Source of the DNA: Janthinobacterium sp. 61
GTDB lineage: Bacteria > Pseudomonadota > Gammaproteobacteria > Burkholderiales > Burkholderiaceae_D
Reading direction: 5' to 3'
DNA length: 64,000 nucleotides
Assembly (NCBI RefSeq): GCF_002846335.1
Contig: NZ_PJMQ01000001.1
Coordinates: 4,464,001-4,528,000 of the forward strand
In this document: piece after piece, positions 8,084 through 17,174 of the stretch
Numbering within the stretch: position 1 is the first letter of the stretch
How the letters are laid out: every line of letters starts with the position of its first letter
Program-made: the position numbers and the translations under genes
Notes under the pieces: generated by a model
What the model was told of the DNA's origin: nothing
The model's database searches: none
The model's input: only the letters and a program-made list of their open reading frames with translations

Positions 8084-8968
8084 ATGGAAATTTTCGGCGT
8101 TCCATTACAAGCGATGATGAGCCAGCTGCTGCTGGGTCTCGTCAACGGCTCGTTCTATGCCATGTTGTCCCTCGGTCTGGCCGTCATCTTCGGCTTGCTC
8201 AATGTCATTAATTTCTCGCACGGCGCCATGTATATGATGGGCGCCTTCCTGGCCTGGATGGGCCTCAGCTATTTCGACATCAATTACTGGGCCATGCTGG
8301 TCATCGCCCCTATCCTCGTTGGCTTGGTCGGCATCCTGATCGAAAAGACCATGCTGCGCTGGTTGTATAAACTCGACCACCTGTATGGCTTGCTGTTGAC
8401 CTTCGGCATCACCCTGATCATGGAAGGCGTGTTCCGCTCCTTCTATGGCGTTTCGGGCCAGCCGTATGCCGTGCCGGAAGCGCTGGCCGGCGCGACGGAC
8501 CTGGGCTTCATGATTTTGCCGAACTACCGCGCCTGGGTGGTGATCGCCTCGCTCTCCGTGTGCCTCGCCACCTGGTTCGTCATCGAAAAAACCAAGCTGG
8601 GCGCCTATCTGCGGGCCGGCACGGAAAACCCGAAACTGGTGGAAGCGTTCGGCATCAACGTGCCGCTGATGGTGACGTTGACGTTTGGCTTCGGCGTGGC
8701 GCTGGCCGGTTTCGCCGGTGTGCTGGCCGCGCCCATCATTCAGGTTTCGCCGCTGATGGGCTCGAACCTGATCATCGTCGTGTTTGCCGTAGTGGTGATC
8801 GGCGGCATGGGTTCCATCATGGGCTCCATCTTGACGGGCTTGGGCCTGGGCGTGATCGAGGGCCTGACCCGCGTGTTCTACCCGGAAGGCTCGGCCACTG
8901 TGGTTTTCGTGGTGATGGTCATCGTGCTGCTGCTGCGTCCCGCCGGCCTGTTCGGCAAAGAAAAGTAA
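8084..8968 (+). CDS. livH: HAAT transporter permease 1, LivH-like
   Basis: A 294-residue inner-membrane permease with about eight hydrophobic helices. It carries LivH landmarks: GLVNGSFYAMLSLGLAVIFG, NVINFSHGAMYMMGA, and the coupling region TKLGAYLRAGTENPKLVEAFGI, where the ATPases dock. It ends RPAGLFGKEK. It forms a heterodimer with the LivM-like protein encoded 31 bp downstream. Confidence 0.88.
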   Translation: MEIFGVPLQAMMSQLLLGLVNGSFYAMLSLGLAVIFGLLNVINFSHGAMYMMGAFLAWMGLSYFDINYWAMLVIAPILVGLVGILIEKTMLRWLYKLDHLYGLLLTFGITLIMEGVFRSFYGVSGQPYAVPEALAGATDLGFMILPNYRAWVVIASLSVCLATWFVIEKTKLGAYLRAGTENPKLVEAFGINVPLMVTLTFGFGVALAGFAGVLAAPIIQVSPLMGSNLIIVVFAVVVIGGMGSIMGSILTGLGLGVIEGLTRVFYPEGSATVVFVVMVIVLLLRPAGLFGKEK

Positions 8969-8999
8969 TCCTCATCAGTCATGTATTGGAGCTACCACG

Positions 9000-9980
9000 A
9001 TGAATAAGAATGTAGGCTACGCCATTGCCTTGTTGCTGGCGTTGGCGGCCCCGTTTTACGGCTATCCCGTCTTCCTGATGAAGTTGCTGTGCTTTGCCCT
9101 GTTTGCCTGTGCCTTTAACTTGCTGATCGGCTACACGGGCTTGCTGTCGTTTGGCCATGCGGCCTTCTTTGGTGGCGCCGGCTATGTCACCGGCTACGCG
9201 CTGCGCACCTGGGGCTGGCCGACGGAATTGGGTCTGCTGGCCGGCGTCGCCACGGGTGCCCTGCTGGGCCTGGTGATCGGCGGCCTGGCGATCCGCCGCC
9301 AAGGTATTTACTTTACGATGATTACCCTGGCACTGGCGCAGATGGTGTACTTCCTTGCCTTGCGTCTGCCGTTCACGGGCGGCGAGGATGGCTTGCAGGG
9401 TGTTCCACGTGGAACCTTGCTGGGCATGATAGACCTGGGCAATGACACGGTGCTGTACTACGTGGTGCTGGCCATCTTCATCGCTGGCTTCGCCCTGATC
9501 GTGCGCACCATCCACTCGCCGTTCGGCCAAGTGCTCAAGGCCATCAAGGAAAACGAACCGCGCGCCATCTCGCTGGGCTACGACGTCAACAAGTACAAGC
9601 TGATGGCCATCGTGCTGTCCGCTTCGCTGGCCGCCCTGGCCGGCGCCACCAAGACCCTGGTGTTGGGCTTTGAAACCTTGACCGATGTGTACTGGGGCAT
9701 GTCTGGCCTGGTCGTGTTGATGACACTGGTGGGCGGCATGGGCACGATGGCGGGCCCCATCCTCGGCGCCGTGCTGATCATCGCCCTGGAAAACAAGCTG
9801 GGCGATGTCGGTACCTATCTGGCCACGCACACGGGCATCGAATGGTTCGGCACCCTGGGCGAATCGGTGGGCATGGTCACTGGCGTGATTTTCGTCATCT
9901 GCGTGCTGCTGTTCCGGCGCGGCATCGTCGGCGAAGCCATCGCGCGCTTCGGCGGCAGGGCCGCCAAGGCCGCTGTCTGA
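9000..9980 (+). CDS. livM: HAAT transporter permease 2, LivM-like
   Basis: A 326-residue partner permease. LLIGYTGLLSFGHAAFFGGA is the LivM N-terminal signature, and SPFGQVLKAIKENEPRAISL is the ATPase-coupling loop. LVVLMTLVGGMGTMAGPILG follows. The DNA for residues ~134-140 also contains a perfect-looking parS (9401-9416), so this coding stretch carries a second function. A terminator follows the stop. Confidence 0.88.
   Translation: MNKNVGYAIALLLALAAPFYGYPVFLMKLLCFALFACAFNLLIGYTGLLSFGHAAFFGGAGYVTGYALRTWGWPTELGLLAGVATGALLGLVIGGLAIRRQGIYFTMITLALAQMVYFLALRLPFTGGEDGLQGVPRGTLLGMIDLGNDTVLYYVVLAIFIAGFALIVRTIHSPFGQVLKAIKENEPRAISLGYDVNKYKLMAIVLSASLAALAGATKTLVLGFETLTDVYWGMSGLVVLMTLVGGMGTMAGPILGAVLIIALENKLGDVGTYLATHTGIEWFGTLGESVGMVTGVIFVICVLLFRRGIVGEAIARFGGRAAKAAV
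9401..9416. promoter_or_regulatory. parS: parS site 1 (inside livM)
   Basis: TGTTCCACGTGGAACC matches the bacterial parS consensus TGTTTCACGTGAAACA, with a symmetric TTCCACGTGGAA core. It lies in coding sequence 7.8 kb before parA. Confidence 0.82.
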
Positions 9981-9990
9981 TTTTCAAGCA

Positions 9991-10017
9991 ACGCCGGACG
10001 GATAGTCCGGCGTTTTT
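9991..10017 (+). terminator. Terminator after livM
   Basis: A 9-bp stem ACGCCGGAC / GTCCGGCGT with loop GGATA, then TTTTT. Confidence 0.88.
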
Positions 10018-10056
10018 CATTGTGCGTCCACTGTTACCTCAACGGAGAGAACCACC

Positions 10057-12117
10057 ATGCAAATGACGATCACGCGCACGGGGAGCGGCCTGTGTACCCT
10101 GCTGGCGTTGGCAGCCTGCGGCAGCAACCATGCACCGGAAGAACTGAATCAGATACCCGGTTATCTGGGCACGATCGCGCGCGCCGACTACGACGGCAAG
10201 ACCAATGATTTACTCACGGCCGGCCTGGGCAAGACGGGGCTGGCGGGCGTCGCGCCCGCGTATGCGAATGCGGAGCAGCCGACGCCGGCAGAACTGCGCC
10301 GCAATGCAATCTACGCCAATTACCGTGCCGTGCTCGACATTGCCGCCAACAGCGGCTATGGCACCCTGTACGGACCGAACGTCGATGCGTCGTGGAACGT
10401 GGGCACGGGCGAGGGCCTGGTAGCTGGCAGTGAATACATCGCCTATGCGGATGACGGCACGGGCAAGAAGAATGTCACCTTGATGGTGCAGGTGCCGGCC
10501 AGCTTCGATCCTGAGCATGCCTGCATCGTCACGGGCACGTCGAGTGGCTCGCGCGGCATCTACGGCGCCATCGGCAGCTCGGGCGAATGGGGCCTGAAGA
10601 AGGGCTGCGCCGTGGCATATGCGGACAAGGGTTCCGGCACAGGGCTGTATGTGTTTGAAGACGACAGCGTCAATCTCCAGAACGGCGTACGCGCGGGCAG
10701 GGTGGCTGCCGGCAAGAGTGCGCTCTTTGTGCCCGACTTGAACGACGCGGACCGGCTGGCCTGGGCCGCCGCTTATCCGAACCGTATCGCCTTCAAGCAT
10801 GCGCACTCGCAGCAGAACCCGGAGAAGGATTGGGGCAAGGTAACCTTGCAGGCGGTCGAGATGGCGTATTACGTCTTGAACGAGCGCTATGGCGTGCTGG
10901 CCCGCGACGGCAGTTCGCGCGTCGTGCGGCTGACGCCGAAGAACACCATCACGATCGCGTCGAGCATTTCCAACGGTGCCGGCTCGGCCTTGCTGGCGGC
11001 GGAGCAGGATAGCAAGGGCTTGATCAGTGGCGTGGCCGCCAGCGAGCCGCAGGTCCAGCCTGCGGCATCGAGTGCCTACAGCGTGCGGCAAGGCGGGGTG
11101 CAGCTGGCCAATCCGGGCCGCGCGCTATACGACTACGCCACCTATGCGGCGCTGTACCAGCCGTGCATCGCTTCCGTGGCCGGCAATGCGGGACGCTGCA
11201 CGGCGCTGGTCGCCAAGGGCTTATTGAATGGCGCCGACCTGGCGGCGCAGCAGGCGGATGCGAAGCAGCGCTTGCGCGCGTATGGCTGGTTGCTTGACTC
11301 CGATCCGCTGCAAGCCGCGCACGCGGGCACGAATATCCTGGTGGCCGTCACGTATGCCTATGCCTATGGGAAATTTTCCGTGACGGACAAGGTGTGCGGT
11401 TTCACGTTTGCGCAGACGGATGGCAGCGGCAATCCGGTCGCTTTCACTTCGGCGCAAAAGGCGGCCAGCTTTGCGGCGCAAAACGGCATCCTTGGCAGTG
11501 TCGTGTACGAGAACAGCGTGGGCGGCGCCAAGGGCTACACGGCCGGCGTGTCACCCTCGACCGGTCTGGCGGACCAGTCGCTCGATGGCTTCCTGTGTCT
11601 GCGCAGCCTGGCGACGGGCAAGGATGCCATCAGCGGCGCCAACTTGCAGGGCGCCCTGGACGGGCAGAGCGTGCGCGTGCGGGCGGGCATGGCCGAGGTA
11701 GCGGCCAGCGGAAAACTGCAAGCCAAACCGGCCATCATCGTGCAGGGACGCAGCGATACTCTGATTCCCGTCAATCATGCCTCGCGCGCTTACCTGGGAT
11801 TGAACGCTGCGGTGGAAGGGACGAATAGCAAACTGCGCTATATCGAGGTGACCAACGCCAACCACTTCGATTCCTTCAGCAGCGCCTTGCCGACCCTGAT
11901 CGTGCCCTTGCATGTGTACCTGAACCGGGCACTCGACGCAATGTATGTGCATTTGTCTGCCAAGCAAGCCTTGCCGCCCTCGCAGGTGGTGCACACAGTG
12001 ACGCGTACCGATGCGTCGACCTTGATCACGAATGTCAACGTGCCGGCGATAGCGGCAACGCCTGCGGCTGGCAATGCGATCAGCGTGACGGGCACGGTAG
12101 TGGATGTGCCCAACTAG
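10057..12117 (+). CDS. D-3-hydroxybutyrate oligomer hydrolase, lipoprotein signal
   Basis: A 686-residue protein of the 3HB-oligomer hydrolase family, which hydrolyses soluble hydroxybutyrate oligomers released from polyhydroxybutyrate. The N-terminus has a lipobox-like LLALAACGS, suggesting a lipid-anchored or exported protein. The nucleophile motif is GTSSG (Ser162), followed by SRGIYGAIG. IIVQGRSDTLIPVNHASR holds the Asp region and TNANHFDSF the catalytic His region. A GGAGAGAACCACC site precedes the ATG. It sits alone between two terminators. The polymer-degrading partner may be the depolymerase at 56.4-57.5 kb. Confidence 0.86.
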   Translation: MQMTITRTGSGLCTLLALAACGSNHAPEELNQIPGYLGTIARADYDGKTNDLLTAGLGKTGLAGVAPAYANAEQPTPAELRRNAIYANYRAVLDIAANSGYGTLYGPNVDASWNVGTGEGLVAGSEYIAYADDGTGKKNVTLMVQVPASFDPEHACIVTGTSSGSRGIYGAIGSSGEWGLKKGCAVAYADKGSGTGLYVFEDDSVNLQNGVRAGRVAAGKSALFVPDLNDADRLAWAAAYPNRIAFKHAHSQQNPEKDWGKVTLQAVEMAYYVLNERYGVLARDGSSRVVRLTPKNTITIASSISNGAGSALLAAEQDSKGLISGVAASEPQVQPAASSAYSVRQGGVQLANPGRALYDYATYAALYQPCIASVAGNAGRCTALVAKGLLNGADLAAQQADAKQRLRAYGWLLDSDPLQAAHAGTNILVAVTYAYAYGKFSVTDKVCGFTFAQTDGSGNPVAFTSAQKAASFAAQNGILGSVVYENSVGGAKGYTAGVSPSTGLADQSLDGFLCLRSLATGKDAISGANLQGALDGQSVRVRAGMAEVAASGKLQAKPAIIVQGRSDTLIPVNHASRAYLGLNAAVEGTNSKLRYIEVTNANHFDSFSSALPTLIVPLHVYLNRALDAMYVHLSAKQALPPSQVVHTVTRTDASTLITNVNVPAIAATPAAGNAISVTGTVVDVPN

Positions 12118-12140
12118 CGTCAGTTTGCATATCGCCCGAG

Positions 12141-12168
12141 AGCCACGTCGAGTACGTGGCTTTTTTTT
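12141..12168 (+). terminator. Terminator after the 3HB-oligomer hydrolase
   Basis: AGCCACGT / ACGTGGCT stem with a 5-base loop, followed by eight T. Confidence 0.9.
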
Positions 12169-12174
12169 GAGCGC

Positions 12175-13332
12175 TTACAGCGCGGCCGCATAGATGGCGC
12201 GGGCATCAAGACGCGTGACGGGCCGAGGATTGTTGCCTATCAAGCGCGTCTGTAGCATGGCCTCGTCGGCCAGGCGATCCAGGTCGCTGGCCGCGATGCC
12301 CACCTCGCGCAGGGTGCGCGCGATCCCTGTCGCCAGGGCGATGTCATGCATGGCGTCGATCAGGGCCACGGCGCGCGCTTCCTCGCTGCCCGTGATGCCG
12401 GGTTGCACGACGGCCGCCAGTTGCGCATACAGGGGCGCCGCGTGGGACAGATTGAAGCGCAGCACGTGTGGCAACACCAGCGCATTCGACAGGCCATGTG
12501 GCACGTGGAACATGCCGCCAATGGGATAAGCGAGCGCGTGCACGGCCGCCACGGGGGCATTGGCAAACGCCTGGCCGGCCAGCATGGCGCCGAGCAACAT
12601 GGCCTCGCGCGCCGGCAAGTTGCTGCCATCGCGGCAGGCCGTGAGCAGATTGCCGGACAGCAGTGACAGCGCCTGCATGGCCAGCATATCGGACAATGGA
12701 TTTTTCAGCAGGCGGCTGGTGTACGCTTCGATGGCGTGCACCATGGCATCGATGCCGGTGGCGGCTGTCACTGCGGGTGGCAAGCCCAGGGTCAGGCTGG
12801 CGTCGAGGATGGCCAGGTCTGCATACAGTTGCGGCGCGACCACGCCCATCTTGCTGGTGGCCCCCGTGGTGACGATGGCGATCTGCGTCACTTCCGAGCC
12901 TGTGCCGGCCGTGGTCGGCAATTGCACCAGGGGCAGGCGCTGGCCGTTGACATTGCCGATGCCATACAGTTGCGCCAGATCCTGGTGGCCGGGAGCCAGT
13001 ACAGCCACCAGTTTGGCCACATCCAGCGAGCTGCCGCCACCGAGACCGATAATCAGTTCCACGTGAAACATCCGGGCCTGGGCGACGCCGGCCAGCACGA
13101 TCGCTTCGGGCGGATCGGCTTGCACCTCGGAAAAGACACGCACGTCGATACCCGCCGTTCGCAAGCTATGCAGCGGAGCATCGGCGAGTCCCGTGCGCAG
13201 AAAACCTGCATCGGTGACGAGCAGGGCACGGCGCACTGTGGGGAATTGATGGGCAATATGGGCGCCCAGTTGGGCGGCGGCGCCCGCTTCAATGATCAGA
13301 TGCGGCACGGTGCGGAACTGGAAGGCGGGCAT
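12175..13332 (-). CDS. Iron-containing alcohol dehydrogenase
   Basis: A 385-residue group-III (Fe-type) alcohol dehydrogenase. The NAD(P) site is GLGGGSSLDVAKLVA, preceded by VTDAGFLRTGL. PTTAGTGSEVTQIAIV is the first family signature. Metal ligands lie in TGIDAMVHAIEAYTS, AAVHALAYPIGGMFHVPHG and the following histidines. I chose ATG 13332 with CAGGAGT upstream; a start at 13350 adds six residues without a site. The substrate is unknown; butanol, lactaldehyde or hydroxybutyrate-type alcohols are all possible. A parS (13055-13070) lies inside the gene. Confidence 0.86.
   Translation of the reverse strand: MPAFQFRTVPHLIIEAGAAAQLGAHIAHQFPTVRRALLVTDAGFLRTGLADAPLHSLRTAGIDVRVFSEVQADPPEAIVLAGVAQARMFHVELIIGLGGGSSLDVAKLVAVLAPGHQDLAQLYGIGNVNGQRLPLVQLPTTAGTGSEVTQIAIVTTGATSKMGVVAPQLYADLAILDASLTLGLPPAVTAATGIDAMVHAIEAYTSRLLKNPLSDMLAMQALSLLSGNLLTACRDGSNLPAREAMLLGAMLAGQAFANAPVAAVHALAYPIGGMFHVPHGLSNALVLPHVLRFNLSHAAPLYAQLAAVVQPGITGSEEARAVALIDAMHDIALATGIARTLREVGIAASDLDRLADEAMLQTRLIGNNPRPVTRLDARAIYAAAL
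13055..13070. promoter_or_regulatory. parS: parS site 2 (inside the Fe-alcohol dehydrogenase gene)
   Basis: AGTTCCACGTGAAACA matches the parS consensus with two substitutions. Confidence 0.8.
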
Positions 13333-13390
13333 GCAGACTCCTGACAACAAGGACAGAAGCCAAGCTTACTCCGCTTTTCCGCCCTGCGCA

Positions 13391-13406
13391 TGTTTCACGT
13401 GGAACC
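13391..13406. promoter_or_regulatory. parS: parS site 3 (intergenic)
   Basis: TGTTTCACGTGGAACC lies between the alcohol dehydrogenase start and the nuoA stop. It has two differences from the consensus. Confidence 0.82.
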
Positions 13407-13418
13407 AGACGCCGCGGG

Positions 13419-13778
13419 CTATTCCCATTCCAGCGCGCCGCGTTTCCATTCATACGCCAGGCCGATGGCCAGTACGCTCAAAAAACCCATGACAGCCCAG
13501 AAGCCGGGCAAGCCGAGTTCGTTCACGTTGGCCGCCCACGGCATCAGGAAGATCACCTCGATATCGAACAGGATGAAGAGGATGGCGACCAGGTAGAAGC
13601 GGATGTCGAACTTCATGCGCGCATCGCCGAACGCTTCGAAGCCGCATTCGTACGGCGACAGCTTGTGCGGATCGGGCTTGTGCGGACCCAGCACGCGTCC
13701 CAGCAGCATGGGCACGATGCCGACCAGGATGCCTATCAGAATGAACAGGAGGACGGGAAAATAGTTTTCGAGGAGCAT
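13419..13778 (-). CDS. nuoA: NADH-quinone oxidoreductase subunit A, outside a nuo operon
   Basis: A 119-residue membrane protein of respiratory complex I, which helps form the quinone and proton channel region. It has three predicted helices. [20 protein letters not shown] is the hallmark loop with the conserved Cys near the quinone site. [15 protein letters not shown] is the second helix and [11 protein letters not shown] the typical end. GAGAGGAAC precedes the ATG. Normally nuoA heads a 14-gene operon. Here it stands alone, 11 bp after sugE on the same strand and so probably in one transcript with it. Either a second nuoA copy exists elsewhere or this is a specialised paralogue. Confidence 0.88.
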   Translation of the reverse strand: MLLENYFPVLLFILIGILVGIVPMLLGRVLGPHKPDPHKLSPYECGFEAFGDARMKFDIRFYLVAILFILFDIEVIFLMPWAANVNELGLPGFWAVMGFLSVLAIGLAYEWKRGALEWE

Positions 13779-13789
13779 GGGGGTTCCTC

Positions 13790-14110
13790 TCAGTGGCTGG
13801 AAGACAGCTTCATCAGCACGATGCCGCACACGATGAGGACGGCGGCGCACACGCGCATGGTGCTGATTTGCTCGCCCAGAAACACGATACCGACGATGAA
13901 GGCGCCGACGGCGCCGATGCCGGTCCAGATGGTGTAAGCCGTGCCCAAGGGGAGGGTGCGCATTGCAATCGACAGCAAGCCGAAGCTGGCGATCATCATG
14001 ACCACGGTAATCACGGAGGGAGTCAGTTTGGTGAAACTCTCGGAGAGTTTCATCGAGTATGCCCACACAACTTCAAGCATGCCGGCAATGAGTAAAAGTA
14101 TCCAGGCCAT
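13790..14110 (-). CDS. sugE: Small multidrug resistance family guanidinium exporter (Gdx/SugE)
   Basis: A 106-residue, four-helix SMR protein. [20 protein letters not shown] carries the essential membrane Glu. [16 protein letters not shown] is the SugE/Gdx-type motif, and GIVLMKLSS ends the protein. SugE/Gdx members export guanidinium as antiparallel dimers. That assignment is supported independently by a guanidine-II riboswitch directly upstream. AAGGAG precedes the ATG, and nuoA follows after 11 bp. Confidence 0.93.
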   Translation of the reverse strand: MAWILLLIAGMLEVVWAYSMKLSESFTKLTPSVITVVMMIASFGLLSIAMRTLPLGTAYTIWTGIGAVGAFIVGIVFLGEQISTMRVCAAVLIVCGIVLMKLSSSH

Positions 14111-14127
14111 GGCGGCTCCTTATACAG

Positions 14128-14175
14128 AGCGGGCCGTCCCGGTGTGTGCCCATGATGGGGGAGGCCGTCCTCCTG
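14128..14175 (-). promoter_or_regulatory. Guanidine-II riboswitch (mini-ykkC) of sugE-nuoA
   Basis: On the minus strand there are two hairpins. The first is GGAGG-ACGG-CCTCC (14160-14173) and the second CGGG-ACGG-CCCG (14130-14141). Each has the ACGR tetraloop that defines this class. The second ends 8 nt before the AAGGAG ribosome site (14116-14121). Guanidine binding stabilises the loop-loop contact and is known to turn on downstream translation in this class. Confidence 0.88.
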
Positions 14176-14278
14176 GATGATCGTCACTATGGCCACTGGC
14201 GTGACTACGGTTGCGGACGATGCGGCAATTGTAGCAAACATTGCAGGACACTGCAGCCCCATCCTGGAGCTTGTTGAG

Positions 14279-14294
14279 TGTTCCACGTGAAACA
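14279..14294. promoter_or_regulatory. parS: parS site 4 (upstream of mnmG)
   Basis: TGTTCCACGTGAAACA differs from the consensus at a single base. It lies in the intergenic region between sugE and mnmG, 2.9 kb from parA. Confidence 0.88.
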
Positions 14295-14352
14295 GAAATC
14301 GCCGTTTACTCGCCCGTGCTGAGTAAAAATTAAGCAAAAATTGGCCCGACGA

Positions 14353-14381
14353 AGGTTGCGCTAGCAAAAAGACTCTATAAT
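14353..14381 (+). promoter_or_regulatory. Predicted mnmG promoter
   Basis: A perfect TATAAT at 14376-14381. The -35 is weak: AGGTTG at 14353 with 17-bp spacing, or TTGCGC at 14356 with a short 14-bp spacer. Confidence 0.5.
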
Positions 14382-14427
14382 CGGAGCTCTCTTCCCGCAT
14401 TTTTACTTGCACTGTTACCTATTTATC

Positions 14428-16365
14428 ATGTTATTTCCTACAGAATTCGACGTCATCGTTGTCGGTGGTGGTCACGCCGGTACCGAGGCGGCCCTCGCTT
14501 CCGCCCGCATGGGGCAGAAGACGCTATTGCTCACGCATAATATTGAGACATTGGGCCAGATGTCGTGCAATCCCTCCATCGGTGGCATCGGCAAGGGCCA
14601 CCTGGTCAAGGAGGTCGATGCCATGGGCGGCGCGATGGCGATTGCCACCGACGAATCCGGCATCCAGTTCCGCATCCTGAACTCGTCGAAAGGCCCTGCA
14701 GTACGCGCCACGCGCGCTCAGGCTGATCGGCTTCTTTACAAAGCCGCCATCCGCACGCGCCTGGAAAATCAGCCTAATTTATGGCTGTTCCAGCAAGCCG
14801 TCGATGATTTGATCGTCGAAGGCGACCGGGTCGTCGGCGCCGTGACGCAGATCGGCTTGAAGTTTCTGGCCCGCGCCGTGGTGCTCACGGCCGGTACCTT
14901 CCTCGATGGCAAGATCCACGTGGGCTTGAATAACTACTCGGCCGGCCGCGCCGGCGACCCGCCTGCCATTTCGCTTTCGGCTCGGTTAAAAGAGCTGAAA
15001 CTGCCGCAGGGTCGTTTGAAAACGGGCACGCCGCCGCGTATCGATGGCCGCACAATCGACTTTTCCGTCATGCAGGAACAGCCGGGCGACCTCGATCCCG
15101 TACCCGTCTTTTCCGTCATGGGCAACACGGCCATGCACCCGCGCCAGGTGCCGTGCTGGGTCACGCATACGAATAGCCAGACGCACGACATCATCCGTGC
15201 CGGCCTGGACCGCAGCCCCATGTACACGGGCGTCATCGAGGGCGTGGGTCCCCGGTATTGCCCTTCCATCGAAGACAAGATCCACCGTTTCTCGGGCAAG
15301 GAATCGCACCAGATCTTCCTCGAGCCGGAAGGTTTGACGACGCATGAGTTCTATCCGAATGGCATCTCCACGAGCCTGCCGTTCGACGTACAGATCGCCC
15401 TGGTGCAATCGATGAAGGGCATGGAAAACGCCCACATCCTGCGTCCCGGCTATGCCATCGAATACGATTACTTCGACCCGCGCGGCTTGAAGGCCTCGCT
15501 GGAAACGAAGGCCGTGGCTGGCCTGTTCTTTGCCGGCCAGATCAACGGCACCACCGGCTACGAAGAAGCGGCCGCGCAAGGCATGCTGGCGGGCCTGAAT
15601 GCGGCCTTGCTGACGCAGGACAAGGAAGCCTGGGTACCGGGCCGCTCCGAGGCGTATCTGGGCGTGCTGGTCGACGATCTGATCACCCAGGGCGTGCAGG
15701 AACCGTACCGCATGTTCACCAGCCGCGCGGAGTACCGCCTGAGCCTGCGCGAAGACAATGCCGACATGCGCCTGACGGAAATCGGCCGTACTCTGGGCTG
15801 CGTGGGCGACGCCCAATGGCAAGCCTTCGAAACGAAGCGCGAAGCGGTGGCGCTGGAACTGCAGCGCCTGCGTTCCACCTGGGTCAATCCGCGCATCCTG
15901 GCGGCCGCCGAATCGGAACGTATCGTCGGCCAGGCCATCGAGCGCGAATACTCGCTGGCGGACCTGCTGTGCCGCCCGAACGTGGCCTACGATACCCTGA
16001 TGAGCATGACGGGCATGGAAGGTCAGGCCCTGGCCGGCCCCGGCGTGGAAGACCCCGCCGTGCGCGAACAGGTGGAAATCCAGCTCAAATACGCGGGCTA
16101 CATCGAGCGCCAGAGCAAGGAAATCGAGCGACACGAACACTATGAAAACCTGGCCCTGCCGGCCGGTTTCAACTACCTCGATATCGGCGCGCTGTCGGTC
16201 GAAGTGCGGCAAAAACTCGACAAGCAGCGCCCTGAAACCCTGGGCCAGGCATCGCGTATTTCCGGCGTGACGCCGGCGGCGATTTCGCTGCTGCTGGTGC
16301 ATTTGAAAAAGCGCGGCTTCGGTGCCGCGCAGACCACCACTTTAAAGGATGAGGTTGTTGAATGA
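14428..16365 (+). CDS. mnmG: tRNA uridine 5-carboxymethylaminomethyl modification enzyme MnmG
   Basis: A 645-residue FAD enzyme that, with MnmE, modifies the wobble uridine of several tRNAs. [20 protein letters not shown] is the FAD fold. [20 protein letters not shown] is the MnmG signature with its catalytic Cys, and [20 protein letters not shown] the second flavin region. The helical C-terminal domain ends near [15 protein letters not shown] 14428 gives the family's usual start; a TTG at 14407 is also open. Its stop overlaps the rsmG start (ATGA). The mnmG-rsmG-parA-parB order is common near origins. Confidence 0.95.
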   Translation: MLFPTEFDVIVVGGGHAGTEAALASARMGQKTLLLTHNIETLGQMSCNPSIGGIGKGHLVKEVDAMGGAMAIATDESGIQFRILNSSKGPAVRATRAQADRLLYKAAIRTRLENQPNLWLFQQAVDDLIVEGDRVVGAVTQIGLKFLARAVVLTAGTFLDGKIHVGLNNYSAGRAGDPPAISLSARLKELKLPQGRLKTGTPPRIDGRTIDFSVMQEQPGDLDPVPVFSVMGNTAMHPRQVPCWVTHTNSQTHDIIRAGLDRSPMYTGVIEGVGPRYCPSIEDKIHRFSGKESHQIFLEPEGLTTHEFYPNGISTSLPFDVQIALVQSMKGMENAHILRPGYAIEYDYFDPRGLKASLETKAVAGLFFAGQINGTTGYEEAAAQGMLAGLNAALLTQDKEAWVPGRSEAYLGVLVDDLITQGVQEPYRMFTSRAEYRLSLREDNADMRLTEIGRTLGCVGDAQWQAFETKREAVALELQRLRSTWVNPRILAAAESERIVGQAIEREYSLADLLCRPNVAYDTLMSMTGMEGQALAGPGVEDPAVREQVEIQLKYAGYIERQSKEIERHEHYENLALPAGFNYLDIGALSVEVRQKLDKQRPETLGQASRISGVTPAAISLLLVHLKKRGFGAAQTTTLKDEVVE

Positions 16366-17006
16366 AGCAGTTTGACCGGGCCGCACTGGCCCCCATTTTG
16401 AATGAAGGCATCGCCGCGCTGGAGCTGGACCTGAGCGCGGATCAGACGGAAAAACTGCTCGATTACCTGGCCTTGCTGGCCAAATGGAATAGCGTGTACA
16501 ACCTGACGTCGGTGCGCGATCCGCTGCAGATGCTGACCTTGCACGTACTCGATTCGCTGGCGGCCGTGCCGGCGTTCGCTCATGCAAAAAATGTACTCGA
16601 CGTAGGCGCCGGCGGCGGCTTGCCGGGCATGGTACTGGCCATCGCGCGGCCCGATATCCAAGTGTCGATGATCGACACCGTGCATAAAAAGACGGCATTT
16701 TTGACGCAGGTGAAGGCCGAACTGGGCTTGAGCAACGTCACCGTGTACACGAAGCGTGTGGAGCAGCTGGAAGTGCAGCAGAAATTCGACGTGATTACCT
16801 CGCGCGCCTTTGCTGACCTGTCCGACTTCGTCAACTGGTCGAACCATGTGCTGGCCGAGGGCGGGCAATTCATCGCCTTGAAAGGGGTGGCACCGCCAGA
16901 CGAGCGCGAGCGACTGCCGGCAGACTGGCAAGTGACACAATTGCGGCCTATCCAGGTGCCAGGGCTAAATGCAGAGCGTCATCTGGTCTTTATAGCAAGA
17001 ATTTAA
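16362..17006 (+). CDS. rsmG: 16S rRNA (guanine-N7)-methyltransferase RsmG
   Basis: A 214-residue SAM-dependent enzyme methylating G527 of 16S r[22 protein letters not shown] is the SAM-binding motif, and [14 protein letters not shown] plus the TLHVLDSLA stretch are family markers. [10 protein letters not shown] and GGQFIALKG follow. Its ATG overlaps the mnmG stop by four bases, so the two are translationally coupled. Confidence 0.94.
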   Translation: MKQFDRAALAPILNEGIAALELDLSADQTEKLLDYLALLAKWNSVYNLTSVRDPLQMLTLHVLDSLAAVPAFAHAKNVLDVGAGGGLPGMVLAIARPDIQVSMIDTVHKKTAFLTQVKAELGLSNVTVYTKRVEQLEVQQKFDVITSRAFADLSDFVNWSNHVLAEGGQFIALKGVAPPDERERLPADWQVTQLRPIQVPGLNAERHLVFIARI

Positions 17007-17025
17007 AGGCCGCTGAATTAAATGG

Positions 17026-17115
17026 TATAAATCATATAAACAGTTTATACGGTATAAATAATATAAACCATATAAACGATTTATATCGTATAAATGAAAT
17101 AAATAGTATAAATCG
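17026..17115. repeat. Ten tandem 9-bp TATAAA-type units upstream of parA
   Basis: The 90 bp divide exactly into ten 9-mers: TATAAATCA, TATAAACAG, TTTATACGG, TATAAATAA, TATAAACCA, TATAAACGA, TTTATATCG, TATAAATGA, AATAAATAG, TATAAATCG. Units 3 and 7 are inverted (TTTATA). The array lies 20 bp after rsmG and 59 bp before the parA ATG. It likely contains the parAB promoter or operator, or a flexible AT-rich element. Confidence 0.8.
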
Positions 17116-17174
17116 TTTCGGCGGGATGCCGGGGCGCACGATGAAGTTTGCATCTCTTTACAACTAGAAGATAC

